This document shows positions 43,598 through 55,310 of a stretch of 64,000 bases of DNA, one piece after another. Made by a program: the position numbers and the translations under genes. Under the pieces are notes generated by a model. The model saw only the letters and a list, made by a program, of their open reading frames with translations, made no database searches and had not been told where the DNA came from. Numbering within the stretch: the stretch's first letter is position 1; the number at the start of each line of letters is the position of its first letter. Location: the NCBI RefSeq assembly GCF_009905375.1, contig NC_133647.1:169554275-169618274 (forward strand), given 5' to 3'. Source of the stretch: Apium graveolens. Taxonomy: Eukaryota > Streptophyta > Magnoliopsida > Apiales > Apiaceae.

Positions 43598-43605
43598 TAT
43601 AAATA
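43598..43605 (+). promoter_or_regulatory. TATA box of copia F
   Basis: TATAAATA in CTCCTATAAATAGAGG, followed about 40 bp later by a CT-rich leader (CATTCTCTTCTCTTCTC). Transcription start is expected near 43630. Confidence 0.75.
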
Positions 43606-44130
43606 GAGGTTAAAGTGAATGTATTAGACACACTACATTCTCTTCTCTTCTCTTCAACCTCTCTGCATTTCTCTCCCACAAGTCCTGAAGTGCTGATATT
43701 TTCCGGCGACTGAGGTGCTGGTCGAAGTGGAGCTTTTGTTGCTGCTGTTAACATAAACTCCGAGCTGTTTTATCCTGGTGGAGATATTGTGCGCATCCCA
43801 AACACAGCAGGTAGGGGCAATATTCTCTTCAAGAGCAGCCAGGACTTCAAACAAGGCCTGGTGACTCAGCTGTGATCATTTTTCTTGGCATTTTGTATCT
43901 GTGAACCTGTATTTCATTCACTGTTAAAAGCTATGGTTTCGGGTACATCTTTCTTTCTCTCTACGTTATTTCAGTTACTGATTTTGTTTACCTGCATGTT
44001 TTGTTTTGTTAACTGTGGTCTTGGCCTAAACTTGTTAAATTCTTTATACACTTGCTTCTATGTTGCTATATTTGTTTGTGAGATTTACAATATTCTTGAA
44101 GAGAATATTAGTTATATAGAATTTAGCATA

Positions 44131-45135
44131 ATGGTTAACGAAAGTGAGGTTATCGTTGGTGGTGGTAGCAGTTCGGGTGCAACTGCTGGGGCCATTGATT
44201 GGACCACCTATAGTTTCCCACAAGCTGTTGAACTAACCGGTTTACCGGAGAAATTCAACGGTGGCATTGGCTTTTCTCGCTGGCAGAAAAGGATGAAGTT
44301 GTGGTTGACTATAAAGGGTCTGTGGCCGGTTGTGGAATATGATAAACCAGTAGTGGATCAAGAGAAGGCTGACACAGTTAAGGCTTTTACGAAGTGGGCT
44401 GAGAAGGATGGAGTGGCTAGAGCGGCCATTCTGGCGGCTCTAACAAACACTTTGTTTGATGTCTATTCTTCTGATGCCTACTCTGCAAAACTCTTATGGG
44501 AGAAGCTGGACCAGACACATAATACTGACTCACAAGGTCTAGAAAAGTATTCTGTGGCAAGGTTCCTCGAGTTCAAGCTGGTGGACAATAAGTCCATGAC
44601 TGAGCAGGTGCATGAGTTCGAGATGATAGTGCATGCTTTGAAGGAGTCTGGAATGAATCTCCCGGAGAAGTTCAAGGTGATGAGTGTGATTGAAAAACTC
44701 CCGAAGTCTTGGGAAGAGTTCTCTCTCTCCCTGAAAAGACAGAAAGGAGAGATCACCTGGACCAACCTTATGCTGGACATCTCGGTACAAGAACAACACA
44801 AGTCCAAACAGGGATATGTGATGCCAACTGAACACGGTACCTCGAAGGTAAACATAGCAACTGTAGGACAAAAGAGGAAGGCTTTTGCTAAGAAAGCTAA
44901 TAGTAATAAACCTAAGAGTGACAAGGACAAGGCCAAGAAACCCAAGGCAAACAAACCATGCTGGTCTTGTGGGCAGGTTGGGCACTGGAGTAAGGACTGC
45001 CCTACGAAGAAAGCGAAGAAAACCGAGGTAGCGCAAGCAAATGTTGTGCTTGGAACCGCAAGTGGGCCTGTAGTGAACATGGTCGTTGGTGAGGCTACGG
45101 CTTCTGAAACCGACGTTGACCGGTATGTATCCTAA
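44131..45135 (+). CDS. gag of copia F
   Basis: The start Met (MVNESEVIVGG) lies 38 nt after the LTR; the open frame extends upstream into the LTR, but that part is not expected to be coding. Order: capsid region with LPEKFNGGIGFSRWQKRMKLWL, LLWEKLDQTHNT, VARFLEFKLVDNKSM, then a basic stretch and a zinc knuckle CWSCGQVGHWSKDC (CX2CX4HX4C, intact). It ends DRYVS at TAA (45133). Pol resumes in the same frame two codons later, so the stop splits what is normally one polyprotein. Gag would form cytoplasmic particles packaging element RNA. Confidence 0.92.
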   Translation: MVNESEVIVGGGSSSGATAGAIDWTTYSFPQAVELTGLPEKFNGGIGFSRWQKRMKLWLTIKGLWPVVEYDKPVVDQEKADTVKAFTKWAEKDGVARAAILAALTNTLFDVYSSDAYSAKLLWEKLDQTHNTDSQGLEKYSVARFLEFKLVDNKSMTEQVHEFEMIVHALKESGMNLPEKFKVMSVIEKLPKSWEEFSLSLKRQKGEITWTNLMLDISVQEQHKSKQGYVMPTEHGTSKVNIATVGQKRKAFAKKANSNKPKSDKDKAKKPKANKPCWSCGQVGHWSKDCPTKKAKKTEVAQANVVLGTASGPVVNMVVGEATASETDVDRYVS

Positions 45136-48100
45136 AACCATGTGATATTTTCTACCTATCTGTCAAATGAATGGTTGATAGATACTGGAGCTAATGTACA
45201 TATTTGTGCTGATATTAGTTTATTTGTATCTTATCAACAGAGTCATAGCCTGACTGTGAAGATGGGGAATGCTAGTGTTGCTCAAGTACATGGAGTTGGA
45301 AACGTGGATCTGAAGTTCCTTTCAGGACGTATTCTATCTCTGACGAGAGTGCATCATGTTCCCAACATGCGTAGAAATATAATAAGTGGAAGCTGTTTAG
45401 TTTCTAGTGGTTTTGAAATTTCGTTCAAGTGTAATAAAGTAGTTCTTATTCACACTGGTACATTCTTTGGCAAGGGTTACTTGTCAAATGGTTTATTTGT
45501 TATTAATGCGGATCCCGTTTTGGGAAATTTGAATAATAATGTTATTCCTACTGTTAACTGTATTGAGTCCTCAAATATATGGCATGCTAGACTAGGTCAT
45601 TTAAACTTTGGTGCTCTTAAGAACATGATGAACTTAGAGTTGATTCCAAAATATACCATAGAAAAGAATTCTAAATGTCAAGTATGTGTGTCTGCTAAAC
45701 AGATAAGGAAACCTTTTCATAACGTTGTTAGGAATTCAGACTTGTTAGATTTAGTACACACTGATATTTGTGAATTTGGTGGTGTGTTGACCAAGGACCA
45801 GTTTAGATACTTCATTACTTTTATAGATGATAGTAGTAGATACTGTTATGTTTATTTACTTAGACATAAGGATGAAGCACTTAGTAAATTCATTATATAT
45901 AAAACTGAAGTAGAAAAACAAACTAGTAAGTTACTTAAAAGATTGAGATCTGATAGAGGTGGTGAGTATACGAGTAATGCTTTTAATGAATTTTATGCAA
46001 ACAATGGTATAGTTCATGAAGTTACTCCACCATACACACCTGAGTCTAATGGGGTTGCTGAGCGAAAGAACAGAACATTTAAAGATATGATTAATAGTAT
46101 GCTTATTAACTCTGGGTTGCCTAAATACATGTGGGGGGAGGCTCTAAATACGGCTTGCCATATTTTGAATAGAGTCCCTCTGAAACACATGGATAAAACA
46201 CCCTTGGAGTTATGAAAAGGCAGGATGACTAGTCTTAAGTATCTTCGTGTGTGGGGGTGCCTTGCTAAGGTACTTGTTCCTGAACACAAGAGAAAGAAAC
46301 TAGGTCCAAAGACTGTTGACTGTATCTTTCTGGGCTATCTTGAGACCACTACAGCTATGAGATTTTTAGTGTTAAAATCTGACATAGATGGTATAGTGGC
46401 AAACACGATAGTTGAATTTCGAGATGCGACATTCTTTGAGGATGTCTACCCTATGAAGACTGGAATACCTGAAACGACTTCTGAGGAAGATCCTACTCAT
46501 ACATCAAGTTCTATTCCTGATCATATGGAAAAGATGACAAATGTGGGGGCGGAACCTAGTAGTAGCTCTATTCCTAAGGAACTAGAGGAACCAAGGAGAA
46601 GTAAGCGTGCAAAGGTAGTCAAGGATTTTGGAGGTGATTTCATCACTTACAATATCGAGGACGAACCTTTAACTTTCCGGAAAGCTATGGATTCTTCTGA
46701 GTCAAGGCACTGGAAGGGCGCTGTCAAGAGTGAAATTGACTCTATTGTTTCTAATGGAACATGGGAGTTGGTTGATCTCCCTCCTGGGTGTTCTACTATT
46801 GGGTGCAAATGGGTCTTTAAAAGGAAGTTGAACCCTGACGGCTCAATAGATAAGTACAAAGCTAGACTGGTAGCTAAGGGTTTTAAGCAAAATGAAAGAA
46901 TTGATTATTTTGATACATACTCTCCGGTTGCAAGAATGGTAACAATCCGAATGCTTATAGCATTGGCTTCAGTCCATGGTCTTATCATCCATCAGATGGA
47001 TGTAAAGACGGCTTTTCTTCATGGTGAACTTGAAGAAGAGATTTACATGGATCAACCTGATGGATTTGTTGCATCAGGCAATGAAAGGAAAGTATGTAAG
47101 TTGATCAAGTCCATCTATGGCTTGAAACAAGCTCCCAGAGATTGGCATAAAAAGTTTGATGAAACCATATTGCCTTTCAGTTATAAAATTAATGAAAGTG
47201 ATAAGTGTGTCTACACTAAAGTTAAAGGTAATGAGTGTGTTATTTTGTGCCTATATGTGGATGACATTTTATTGTTTGGAACTAATATTGAGATTATTAA
47301 CGAGACTAAAGAATTCTTGAAAAGACATTTTGAAATGAAGGATATGGGTGAGGGAAGTGTGATTCTTGGAATCAAACTGGTTCAGTCCACTGAAGGAATA
47401 ACCTTGACTCAATCTCATTATATAGAGAAATCTATACTTGAGAAATATGGTTATTCACAGTGTAGAATCGCTAGTACACCTTATGATTCGAAAGTTGTCC
47501 TTGTCAAGAATACTTCAGGAGTGCCTGTGTCTAAGTTAAGGTATTCTCAGATTATTGGGAGCTTGCAGTATCTTGCTAACTGTACTAGACCAGATATTTC
47601 ATATTCTGTGTCTAAATTGGCTAGATATACAAGCTGTCCAAACAGAACTCATTGGGATGCTCTTGATAGAGTACTTAGATATCTAAAAGGCACAATATAC
47701 CTTAGTTTACACTACAGGAGATTTCCTGGTGTGCTTGAAGGGTACAGTGATGCAAGTTGGATAGCTAAGAAGTCTGGTTCCAATGGAGTGACTGGATACG
47801 TGTTCACCTTGGCTGGTGGAGCAATATCCTGGAAGTCAAGCAGACAGACTATAGTTACTCTGTCTACTTTTGAGGCTGAGTTGTGTGCACTTGATGCCAC
47901 AGGGACGGAGGCTGAATGGTTACACGGACTTATGTCTGCAATACCTGTAGTAAGAAGACCGCTTCCTGCTATTGCTATTCACTGTGATAGTCGAACAACT
48001 ATCGACAAAATTAGCAGTAAAAAGCATAATGCTAAAACTAAGAGACACATTCAAGTTAGACTCAAGTCTATAAGGGGTTTAGTGACTGATAGGATCATAG

Positions 48101-48243
48101 CTATAGAGTTCATAGGAACTCAGAATAATATAGCTGATCCTCTTACTAAAGGACTGGAACCTGCAGTGGTCCTTAAGTCAAGGTTGGGGATGGGACTGTC
48201 AACCCATCATAATTCATCAACAGTGGGAACCCAATACACATGA
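45136..48243 (+). pseudogene. pol of copia F (protease, integrase, RT, RNase H), two in-frame stops
   Basis: Same frame as gag. Protease: WLIDTGANVHIC. GAG-pre-integrase: WHARLGHLNF and CQVC. Integrase: VHTDICEFGG, FITFIDDSSRYCYVYLL, SDRGGEY, NGVAERKN, all three catalytic acids kept. A TGA at 46213 replaces the Trp of the usual ELWKGR motif. RT follows: GCKWVFKRK, MDVKTAFLHGELEEEIYM, active site YVDDILLFG, then RNase H with SDASW, TFEAELCALD and HCDSRTT, ending at 48243. Apart from the two stops the domains look complete and of normal length. Its products would be needed for copying and integration; activity would require readthrough or help from another copy. Confidence 0.93.
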
Positions 48244-48767
48244 GAGGAGATCCCTCGAAGTGTATTCAATGGGTAATAACAAGCTGTAAGGATGAGTTGG
48301 TAGTACCTTTGCTACATAGATGATACTATAGTATCTGAGTCTATCCCCTGTAAACCTAGAAGGTACTGACACTGCAAGAAAAACAAGAGTGTTAAAACTC
48401 TGAATGGGATCAAGTCATTTGACGAGATAGAGGCAGTATATCTCTGGAGATGCCCAGCTAAGCAAATGTAATTGTGTGGTCGCAATTAGAGGATAGGGTT
48501 AATCCTTGAAGCATTCGACGAACAGGATCGAGACATGACCATTAATGTCTCAAAGCCGTAGATTGGCACCATAACCTTTGACTTGTCGTCGTCTATGGAA
48601 TATGGTTATACTAAACGGATTAAGATTCAAGGTGAAACATTCCATCTGAGTCCGATAGCCATTGAAGTAGAGGAATTAGGAGGGTTCAAACCCGGAAGGG
48701 TACCGACTCTGAAAAAACAAGTCATGATGGGAAATTGATCACATTTCTGTATGGATTTGTGGGGGAT
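48244..48767 (+). other. 3' untranslated part and polypurine tract of F
   Basis: About 520 bp without coding run between the pol stop and the LTR. It ends TTGTGGGGGAT (48757-48767), a typical G-rich plus-strand primer tract. Confidence 0.8.
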
Positions 48768-50119
48768 TGTTAGAAAATTAGGATTTTAGAGCTTAATTTA
48801 ATTATGTTCTTGATGTTAATCCTAAAATCTAATGATTGGAAATTGTTCAATGATATTTGAACTTAAATTTTCATGTATGGTTTTAAGAATTTTCTTAATG
48901 AAATCCATATGAAATGAGAGTTGAAAGTAGATTGGAAAAGCTTGGAAAAATTTGAGAATGTTTGTCCCACATTGAAATAAATAAAGGAGGGTGTGTGCTT
49001 TATATGATATTACCCACATGAGTAGTATACAACTACTAAGGTGTGTGATGGTCCATTGTGTTGTTGTGTGCTTCACGCGCGCACACACACACGCGCGCGC
49101 CCCGCCCCGCACCGCACCGCACCGGACCGGACCGGACCGGGTCGAAGGGCAATTTGGGCGAATGTCTCGGCGTCTCGCGTACGCGAGGTGACCTGGGCGA
49201 GGATTTTATTTATTTGAGAATTATTTTAATTCGAATTTATTTATCGGTGACTGGATTATTGGGCTGGGTACTGAAATAGGCTAAGTCACTTTGTTAGTGG
49301 GCTTAGTCTAAATATATTGAACCTGCAAATAATCTGATCTGTAACAAGTTCTGATATCAGAATCAGAACTTAAGAACTGATGAATAAAATCAGAACTTAA
49401 CAAGTTCTGATATCAGAATCAGAACTTAAGTACTGATGAATCAAATCAGAACTTAACTTAAGTTCTGATAATAATGTGGGTGTTAATGTGAAAAGCTGTT
49501 ACAAATAATTTAAATTCAAAAGCTGATCAGTTTTGTTTTTTTTTATTAATGAATTCAAAATCTGATCAGTTTTGATTTTTTCATTAATGAAGCAGTTTAA
49601 TTCAGACATTAAGTGTGTGGACAGTTTCATTTTTTACTCTCCTATAAATAGAGGTTAAAGTGAATGTATTAGACACACTACATTCTCTTCTCTTCTCTTC
49701 AACCTCTCTGCATTTCTCTCCCACAAGTCCTGAAGTGCTGATATTTTCCGGCGACTGAGGTGCTGGTCGAAGTGGAGCTTTTGTTGCTGCTGTTAACATA
49801 AACTCCGAGCTGTTTTATCCTGGTGGAGATATTGTGCGCATCCCAAACGCAGCAGGTAGGGGCAATATTCTCTTCAAGAGTAGCCAGGACTTCAAGCAAG
49901 GCCTGGTGACTCAGCTGTGATCATTTTTCTTGGCATTTTGTATCTGTGAACCTGTATTTCATTTACTGTTAAAAGCTATGGTTTCGGGTACGTTATTTCA
50001 GTTACTGATTTTGTTTACCTGCATGTTTTGTTTTGTTAACTGTGGTATTGGCCTAAACTTGTTAAATTCTTTATACACTTGCTTCTATGTTGCTATATTT
50101 GTTAGTGAGATTTACAACA
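48768..50119 (+). repeat. 3' LTR of copia F (1352 bp)
   Basis: TGTTAGAAAATTAGG to TTTACAACA, directly followed by GGATG. Nearly identical to the 5' LTR, except for loss of an 18-bp block near 49990, small repeat-number changes in the GC block and a few substitutions. TATA box at about 49643. Confidence 0.95.
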
Positions 50120-50124
50120 GGATG

Positions 50125-50289
50125 TGTACTAGCACAAACTCGTTTCTTCTTGCTCTCTCCCTCTTCTCTCTTGGTGGCTAGGGTTTTAGTAAAAGTCCTT
50201 TTTTCATATAAAAATCAGCCACACAAGAGATATTATATAGAGAGAAGAAAAACAAATTATAACTCTTAACTAATTAGGAGTTATTATTA
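50125..50289 (-). repeat. LTR end of B' (second part, after F)
   Basis: Reverse complement of about 2490-2650 of the B LTR, including its TATA region (TATTATATAG on plus at 50231). It stops at a junction with gag sequence; the two parents share ATTCA there. Confidence 0.85.
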
Positions 50290-51060
50290 ATTCATCCAGT
50301 TATTTTCACAGAAATGACAATCATATTCTTTACCTACACCATTATTAGGCTTCAAAAGCCCTTTGTGATTGGACTTTGTTTTGGCACCGAATAAGATCAA
50401 ATCTTCACCTTGCCTGTCCACTTTCCTTTCCCATTTGCATTCCATGTGTACATCATCAATATGGACGTAATTCATGCCTTTACCATGTTATTTTCAGCAG
50501 TTCTAAACATGCTTAACAACTCAGTGGGTGTTCTGTCTATCTCATTCCTTTTGTTCTTAACAAACTAAGAATATAAGTTGTTCAAATATTGTTTGATCAA
50601 ATCAAGCAGAGTCTCTAGACTATTCTTGAAACCCAAAATATCAAGGTACATATACCTATCATCTTTAGAACATGTGGTTCAACCGGATATCATTCTCCCA
50701 TTAATACAAAAGTATGGTGCCTTATTATTGTCAAATCTTTCTGACGAGCCTATCTTTCAAACATCCTTTGAAGGTGCTCAATCATATCATAAGCATTATT
50801 ATGCTCTTGTTGCTTCTAAAGCTCAACACTCATAATTACAAGCATGAGACATGAAACATTAGTTGCATAATCAATTTGCTTCTGGTAAGCATTTTGTTCA
50901 GCACATGTTTCATTCTCAGCTAGAAGAAATAAGGGAGGGGTTTGAGTGACATCCTTGAACCTGAGGACAATCCTCAAGTTCCCGTGTCAATTGAGGAAAT
51001 TATTTCATGTCAGCTTGTCCTTCTCAAGGACTATTACATAGAGAAGTTATTTGTGTTATT
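50290..51060 (-). pseudogene. gag remnant of B'
   Basis: Reverse complement of B gag: the CHFC half zinc knuckle near 50320, then sequences matching 4850-5540 of element B. Frames are short. The second half of the knuckle and all of pol are deleted. Confidence 0.8.
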
Positions 51061-52872
51061 TGTCATTTGATATCTACAATATTAAAATGCATAAAATGAC
51101 TTAGTCTACAGATGATCATTAAATTATGTTCAAGTGATTATTCATATATACATACACAATATATATCTCCCACTATTTTTATCAAATCAATAGCCCTAAC
51201 TATTAATTCAGAAAGAACGTCTTCTATATCCTTTCTAGTGAGCCAAGATCCATATTTCACCATGCGTTAGGTCAGTTTTGGCTTTTCTCCTAAAACATGA
51301 TTATTTAGGTAGACAATATTTGTCAATTATATCACCAATATAACTCTTAGATAACTTGGTGGAATAACATTTGTTCATATTTATCTAATAAATCTAGCCA
51401 AACTCTATGCCTCTAAGTTCACAATCCTATTGTGATAACTTAGTTAAGTCAACCCCAATAGTCAAAAACTATCAATATACTTCAACACATCTCCCACGAT
51501 AGATAGGAGTACTTCGCTTTGGCGAACCCACTCCTGGTCGATACGCATTGGACTAATTGGAAGGCATCTGATCAACTTAATATTAACTTTAGGGTTTTGT
51601 TAATTTTAAAACGATCATGATCCCATCATAAAGAGATTCCCAATTTTTCCTTGAATAAAATACTTCAAATCAATATTCTTCAATGGTTTGATTTCCAGGT
51701 AGTGAGGGAGTCACAATGGTCTCACTTAAAACCCACAACCTTACAAGTTCAAAGAACTCGCTTTTGATAAAATCGCCCCATGTCAGAAATAAAGAAAATT
51801 TGTATTTTATTCCGTGTTTCATAAACACGAGAATCTCATAATCGTTTGTTCATTTTAAAATCTTGAATCGTTACAGATTTCATCTTGTTTAGAAAGCATG
51901 GCATGGGTGTCGTATCTAATACATACATCCTCAATCTAATGAAGCATGCATCTTTATAAACTACTCTACACATACATTCATCATATGCTCATATATATGT
52001 AAAGTGCAATAAATAAACGTGGCTGGTTATGGCTTTATCCTATGTGATCTTCATCAAGCTAATGACAAAGATCTAGGTCAATCTAAGGTGAAAAATAAAT
52101 ACAGGCTAACTATTACATGTCTTCTTTCTTATATTGCTTCCTTGGATGGCCTTCACGTGAGATTACCCTTCCTTGATCTTCAAATCTTCATGTATTCATG
52201 TACATTACACGAATAAAAAATAAAAACTAATCTAATGTACTTACAATAAGAACTCGAGTTACATTCGAGATTTAATAATTACAAGATCAAACGACATGCA
52301 AGCCGTATTAAAAAAAAACAAAACCATTAACCTATGGTCATAAGCCATAACCATCCACCATGCTCAATTAACACATAAGAACATGTTAAAACACATAATA
52401 TGATCTTAACATATCATACCCATCATGATCTAATCATAAAATACAAATATAGCAAAAATCAGAATATTCGAAATTAAATCTGATAACATTAAATTACAGA
52501 TTACATGGTCTAAATGACGTCAAACTTCTTACAGATCAGTTGTTGATAGCTTTTGCTATCAGTTTTGTTCAGACGCTCGATTCCATATGAAATAGCATAT
52601 TCGTTCGCTAAAATCAGACATGAGACCCAGATTTCAGTAAATCCGCTGCATCCGATTCAGAATCGTATCAAATATGATTCTTATAATAAGAACAAATACA
52701 AAACATGTATATATCAGTATATATATAGATTATATAATCATCATATGATTATACAACTCTCGAATATCATATATTCAAAACATATATATACATACGCACT
52801 ATGTAAACATAACAACATGTAAAACATACAAAATCGCATACATAACAGTCATGGAATATTGTATACATGTTA
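51061..52872 (-). other. Leader region of B'
   Basis: Reverse complement of about 2965-4830 of element B. An antisense frame (plus strand 52019-52216, starting MAGYGFILCDL) parallels the antisense frame at 3614-3814 in B. It is cut at 52873 by the LTR of G. Confidence 0.8.
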
Positions 52873-54942
52873 TGTAATAACCCCAGTTTTTGGAGTTTTT
52901 GAAACCCTTATGAATAGTGTTTTGCTGAATAAGAAAACTTTTCATGCCACACTATGTAGGGGTTCTTTTATTGATCTTCTGGGATATTATTAGTACTCTA
53001 TGTGGTATATAAGTGTATGTAAAGATCGTCAGAATCCAAATCCGAACACTTTGATTTTTCCCAGAAATCTACCAGATACAGAAAGAATTGAGTATAAGGT
53101 AACAGAATAAAAAGGGTTTAAATTCAAAGATTATAAGAGAGGATCATAAAAAGGAAAATAATGTATTGAGAAAGGTTAAGGAAACCTAAGTAATAAGATC
53201 TCGGGTATGATCCCTCAAACGATAAACGAAAACGAAAGTTAAGTGAACCGTATAACAGATCAGCGGTCATTATCCAAATAATTAAAAGCTAATCAAAGAG
53301 ATTAGAGGGGATGATGTCATGAAACCAATGAGAAGAGGGCAAGTAAGGGATGACGACATAACAAGGTGACATAAGCATGACATAAGGGGGAAGGAGGTGT
53401 GGTTGATTTAAAACCACACAAAGTTCATGGTTAAAAAGGTAATTAACCAAAATCAAGCTAAAAACAACCAACCAACAATCATTTCACCCAAAACACAAAG
53501 ATCATTTCATTTTCTTCACCTTGCTCTCGGCTTCTTCTTCTTTTCCAAAGCAAGAAAGTTAAAATCATAGTTCCAAGCTTTGTTAAATTACAAGGTAATT
53601 ATCTAAGACTCCTTATGCATAGTTATGAATATCCTATAAGTTTGAGCTACTAAATCATCCACAATCTCTTTCTAAAAATCATGGAAGAAGATGGTGAATA
53701 GTGTTTTTCAAGAACTAAATGTTTTTGTTCTTGAAGTTTTGTTTAGATTAAGCTTGGATAAGGACTTTAAGGGTGATTCCAAGCCATTCTCTTGATTCTC
53801 CACTCTCCAAGGAAGGTATAACCCCTCCAAACCCTAACTTTATTTGAGTAATTAGGTTTAGTTTTGTTGTTATAATTCATGAGAGGTTTACTAGTTGTAA
53901 ATGTAGGGATTAGTTGATTTTGTGAAGTTTTTGGAGTGGTAGTTCTTGGATTATTGATTAATGAACTTAAGTGTAGTCAAATTCAAGTTTAAGAATAAGT
54001 ATAAATTGTTGATGCTGAGTTTTTGGGGCTGTTATGATGTAGTATGGATGGAGTTTTGATTGGGTTGTGATTGTGGATTGATTGTGGGTTGAATTGGAGT
54101 GTTTTAAATTTGGGAAATCGCGTAAACATAGTCGTCGTAATGTCCGATTTACTTTAGGCTGTTTTGTTCTTAACATTAGGATCCGAGAACTCCCTGCTAG
54201 TTTTTGACCATTGTCATGTTTATATAGTTCATATTACGAGCTTCGTTTTAATATGTGGTTCGTTTGAATCCGATGTACGGTTTAGGAGAAATGACCGTTT
54301 TAAGTAACGGCGTTTCACGAACGAACCATTACCCCTCGCCTTACTTTGAAACCTTGGTTAAGGACTTTAAATGACTAATTGGGATATGAAACAATTATGT
54401 TAAGTGGATTAGGCAGTTGGTAAGGTACTCGCGAAAGAATCGCCTTAAAACTCTTAATGGTTAATTTATTAAAAATGGTGGAGCCGAGGGTACTCGAACG
54501 ACTAGGTGATTCGTTAAGCGTATGAGTGACCATAAGCGAACGTTAGGGTTCAATTGGTTAAAGTCTAGTTTCTTAAGCGACCGGGGTTTAATTCCAACTT
54601 ATGTTGTTGTTCATAGGTTATCGGACCCACTCTAAGCTAAGTCTATCCGGGAGCACTCAGGCAAGTTTTCTACCCGTATAACTGTTGTTGTGATGTATAC
54701 ATATGTATATACATTATCTTGTGATAGATGCATGATGGTTAATTAGCAAATCTTGCGATATATTGGAGCATGTGATATGATATGTATGCATGTCTGTTTC
54801 GTAATCTTGATATATACATGTTGATTCAAATGCTTATAGTTGCATAATACATATGCTAGAGATAAGTAGTAGTTACGTATACCCTTAGTATAGGGGACCC
54901 AAAGGTGAACATTTTTCAAAACCGGGAGTCGATATTCCCGAG

Positions 54943-54946
<4 letters not shown>

Positions 54947-54974
<28 letters not shown>

Positions 54975-54975
54975 T
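54947..54975. repeat. AT dinucleotide microsatellite in LTR G
   Basis: A run of about 14 AT units. It is much shorter in the related LTR near 26565-26585, so the length is variable between copies. Confidence 0.9.
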
Positions 54976-55016
54976 GATATAGTTTTCAAAACTATTAATC
55001 GAATAAGGTTTATTCG

Positions 55017-55310
55017 ATAACTTTATTTTATTTATTTAATGAATATTATTTTGAATATTCATTCGAGGGCTTATGACTCCCTTTATTTTATTAATGAATA
55101 TTATTTTGAATATTCATTCGAGGGTTTATGACTCCCTTTATTTTTTTAATGAATATTATTTTGAATATTCATTCGAGGGCTTATGACTCCCTTTATTTTA
55201 TTTAATGAATATTACTTTGAATATTCATTCGAGGACTTATGACTCGCTTTATTTTATTTAATGAATATTATTTTGAATATTCATTTGAGGACTTATAACT
55301 CCGCTTATTT
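55017..55310. repeat. Minisatellite in LTR G, five units of 54-56 bp
   Basis: Anchor GAATATTA at 55041, 55095, 55151, 55207 and 55263. Same unit as the 13-unit array at 26640-27360, with the GAATATT...AATATTC inverted repeat in each unit. Confidence 0.93.

Larger units (their letters stand above)
42723..44092 (+). repeat. 5' LTR of copia F (1370 bp)
   Basis: TGTTAGAAAATTAGG to TTTACAATA, where the 3' LTR ends ACAACA. Contains a GC-rich block (43025-43160), a motif array (43300-43424), a TATA box (TATAAATA, 43598-43605) and a CT-rich leader. The 3' LTR lacks an 18-bp block near 43945-43962 that is bounded by TAC repeats. Confidence 0.95.
42723..50119 (+). mobile_element. Copia element F, nearly intact
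   Basis: Perfect 5-bp target duplication GGATG (42718-42722 and 50120-50124). LTRs of 1370 and 1352 bp are almost identical; the length difference is essentially one 18-bp block. One long reading frame holds gag, protease, integrase, RT and RNase H with only two in-frame stops. It is the youngest complete insertion in the window and lies in the LTR of B'. The copia sublineage is not assigned. Confidence 0.97.
42470..52872 (-). mobile_element. Second copy of the B family (B'), deleted and interrupted by F
   Basis: Minus-strand order: leader (52872-51060), gag (about 51060-50295), a deletion junction at 50290-50294, then the last ~400 bp of an LTR, split by F (50286-50125 and 42722-42470). Relative to element B it lacks everything from late gag through most of the 3' LTR. 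Its 5' LTR lies beyond the insertion of G at 52873. Confidence 0.88.

Noticed and set aside
43885..44130. Start of F gag at 43885 within the LTR
   Set aside because: The frame is open there by chance. The Met at 44131 is just after the LTR and begins Gag-like sequence; the 3' LTR copy of the upstream part diverges in frame.
44478..45141. Two 200-codon frames antisense to F gag
   Set aside because: Shadows of the real gag frame on the opposite strand; no family likeness.
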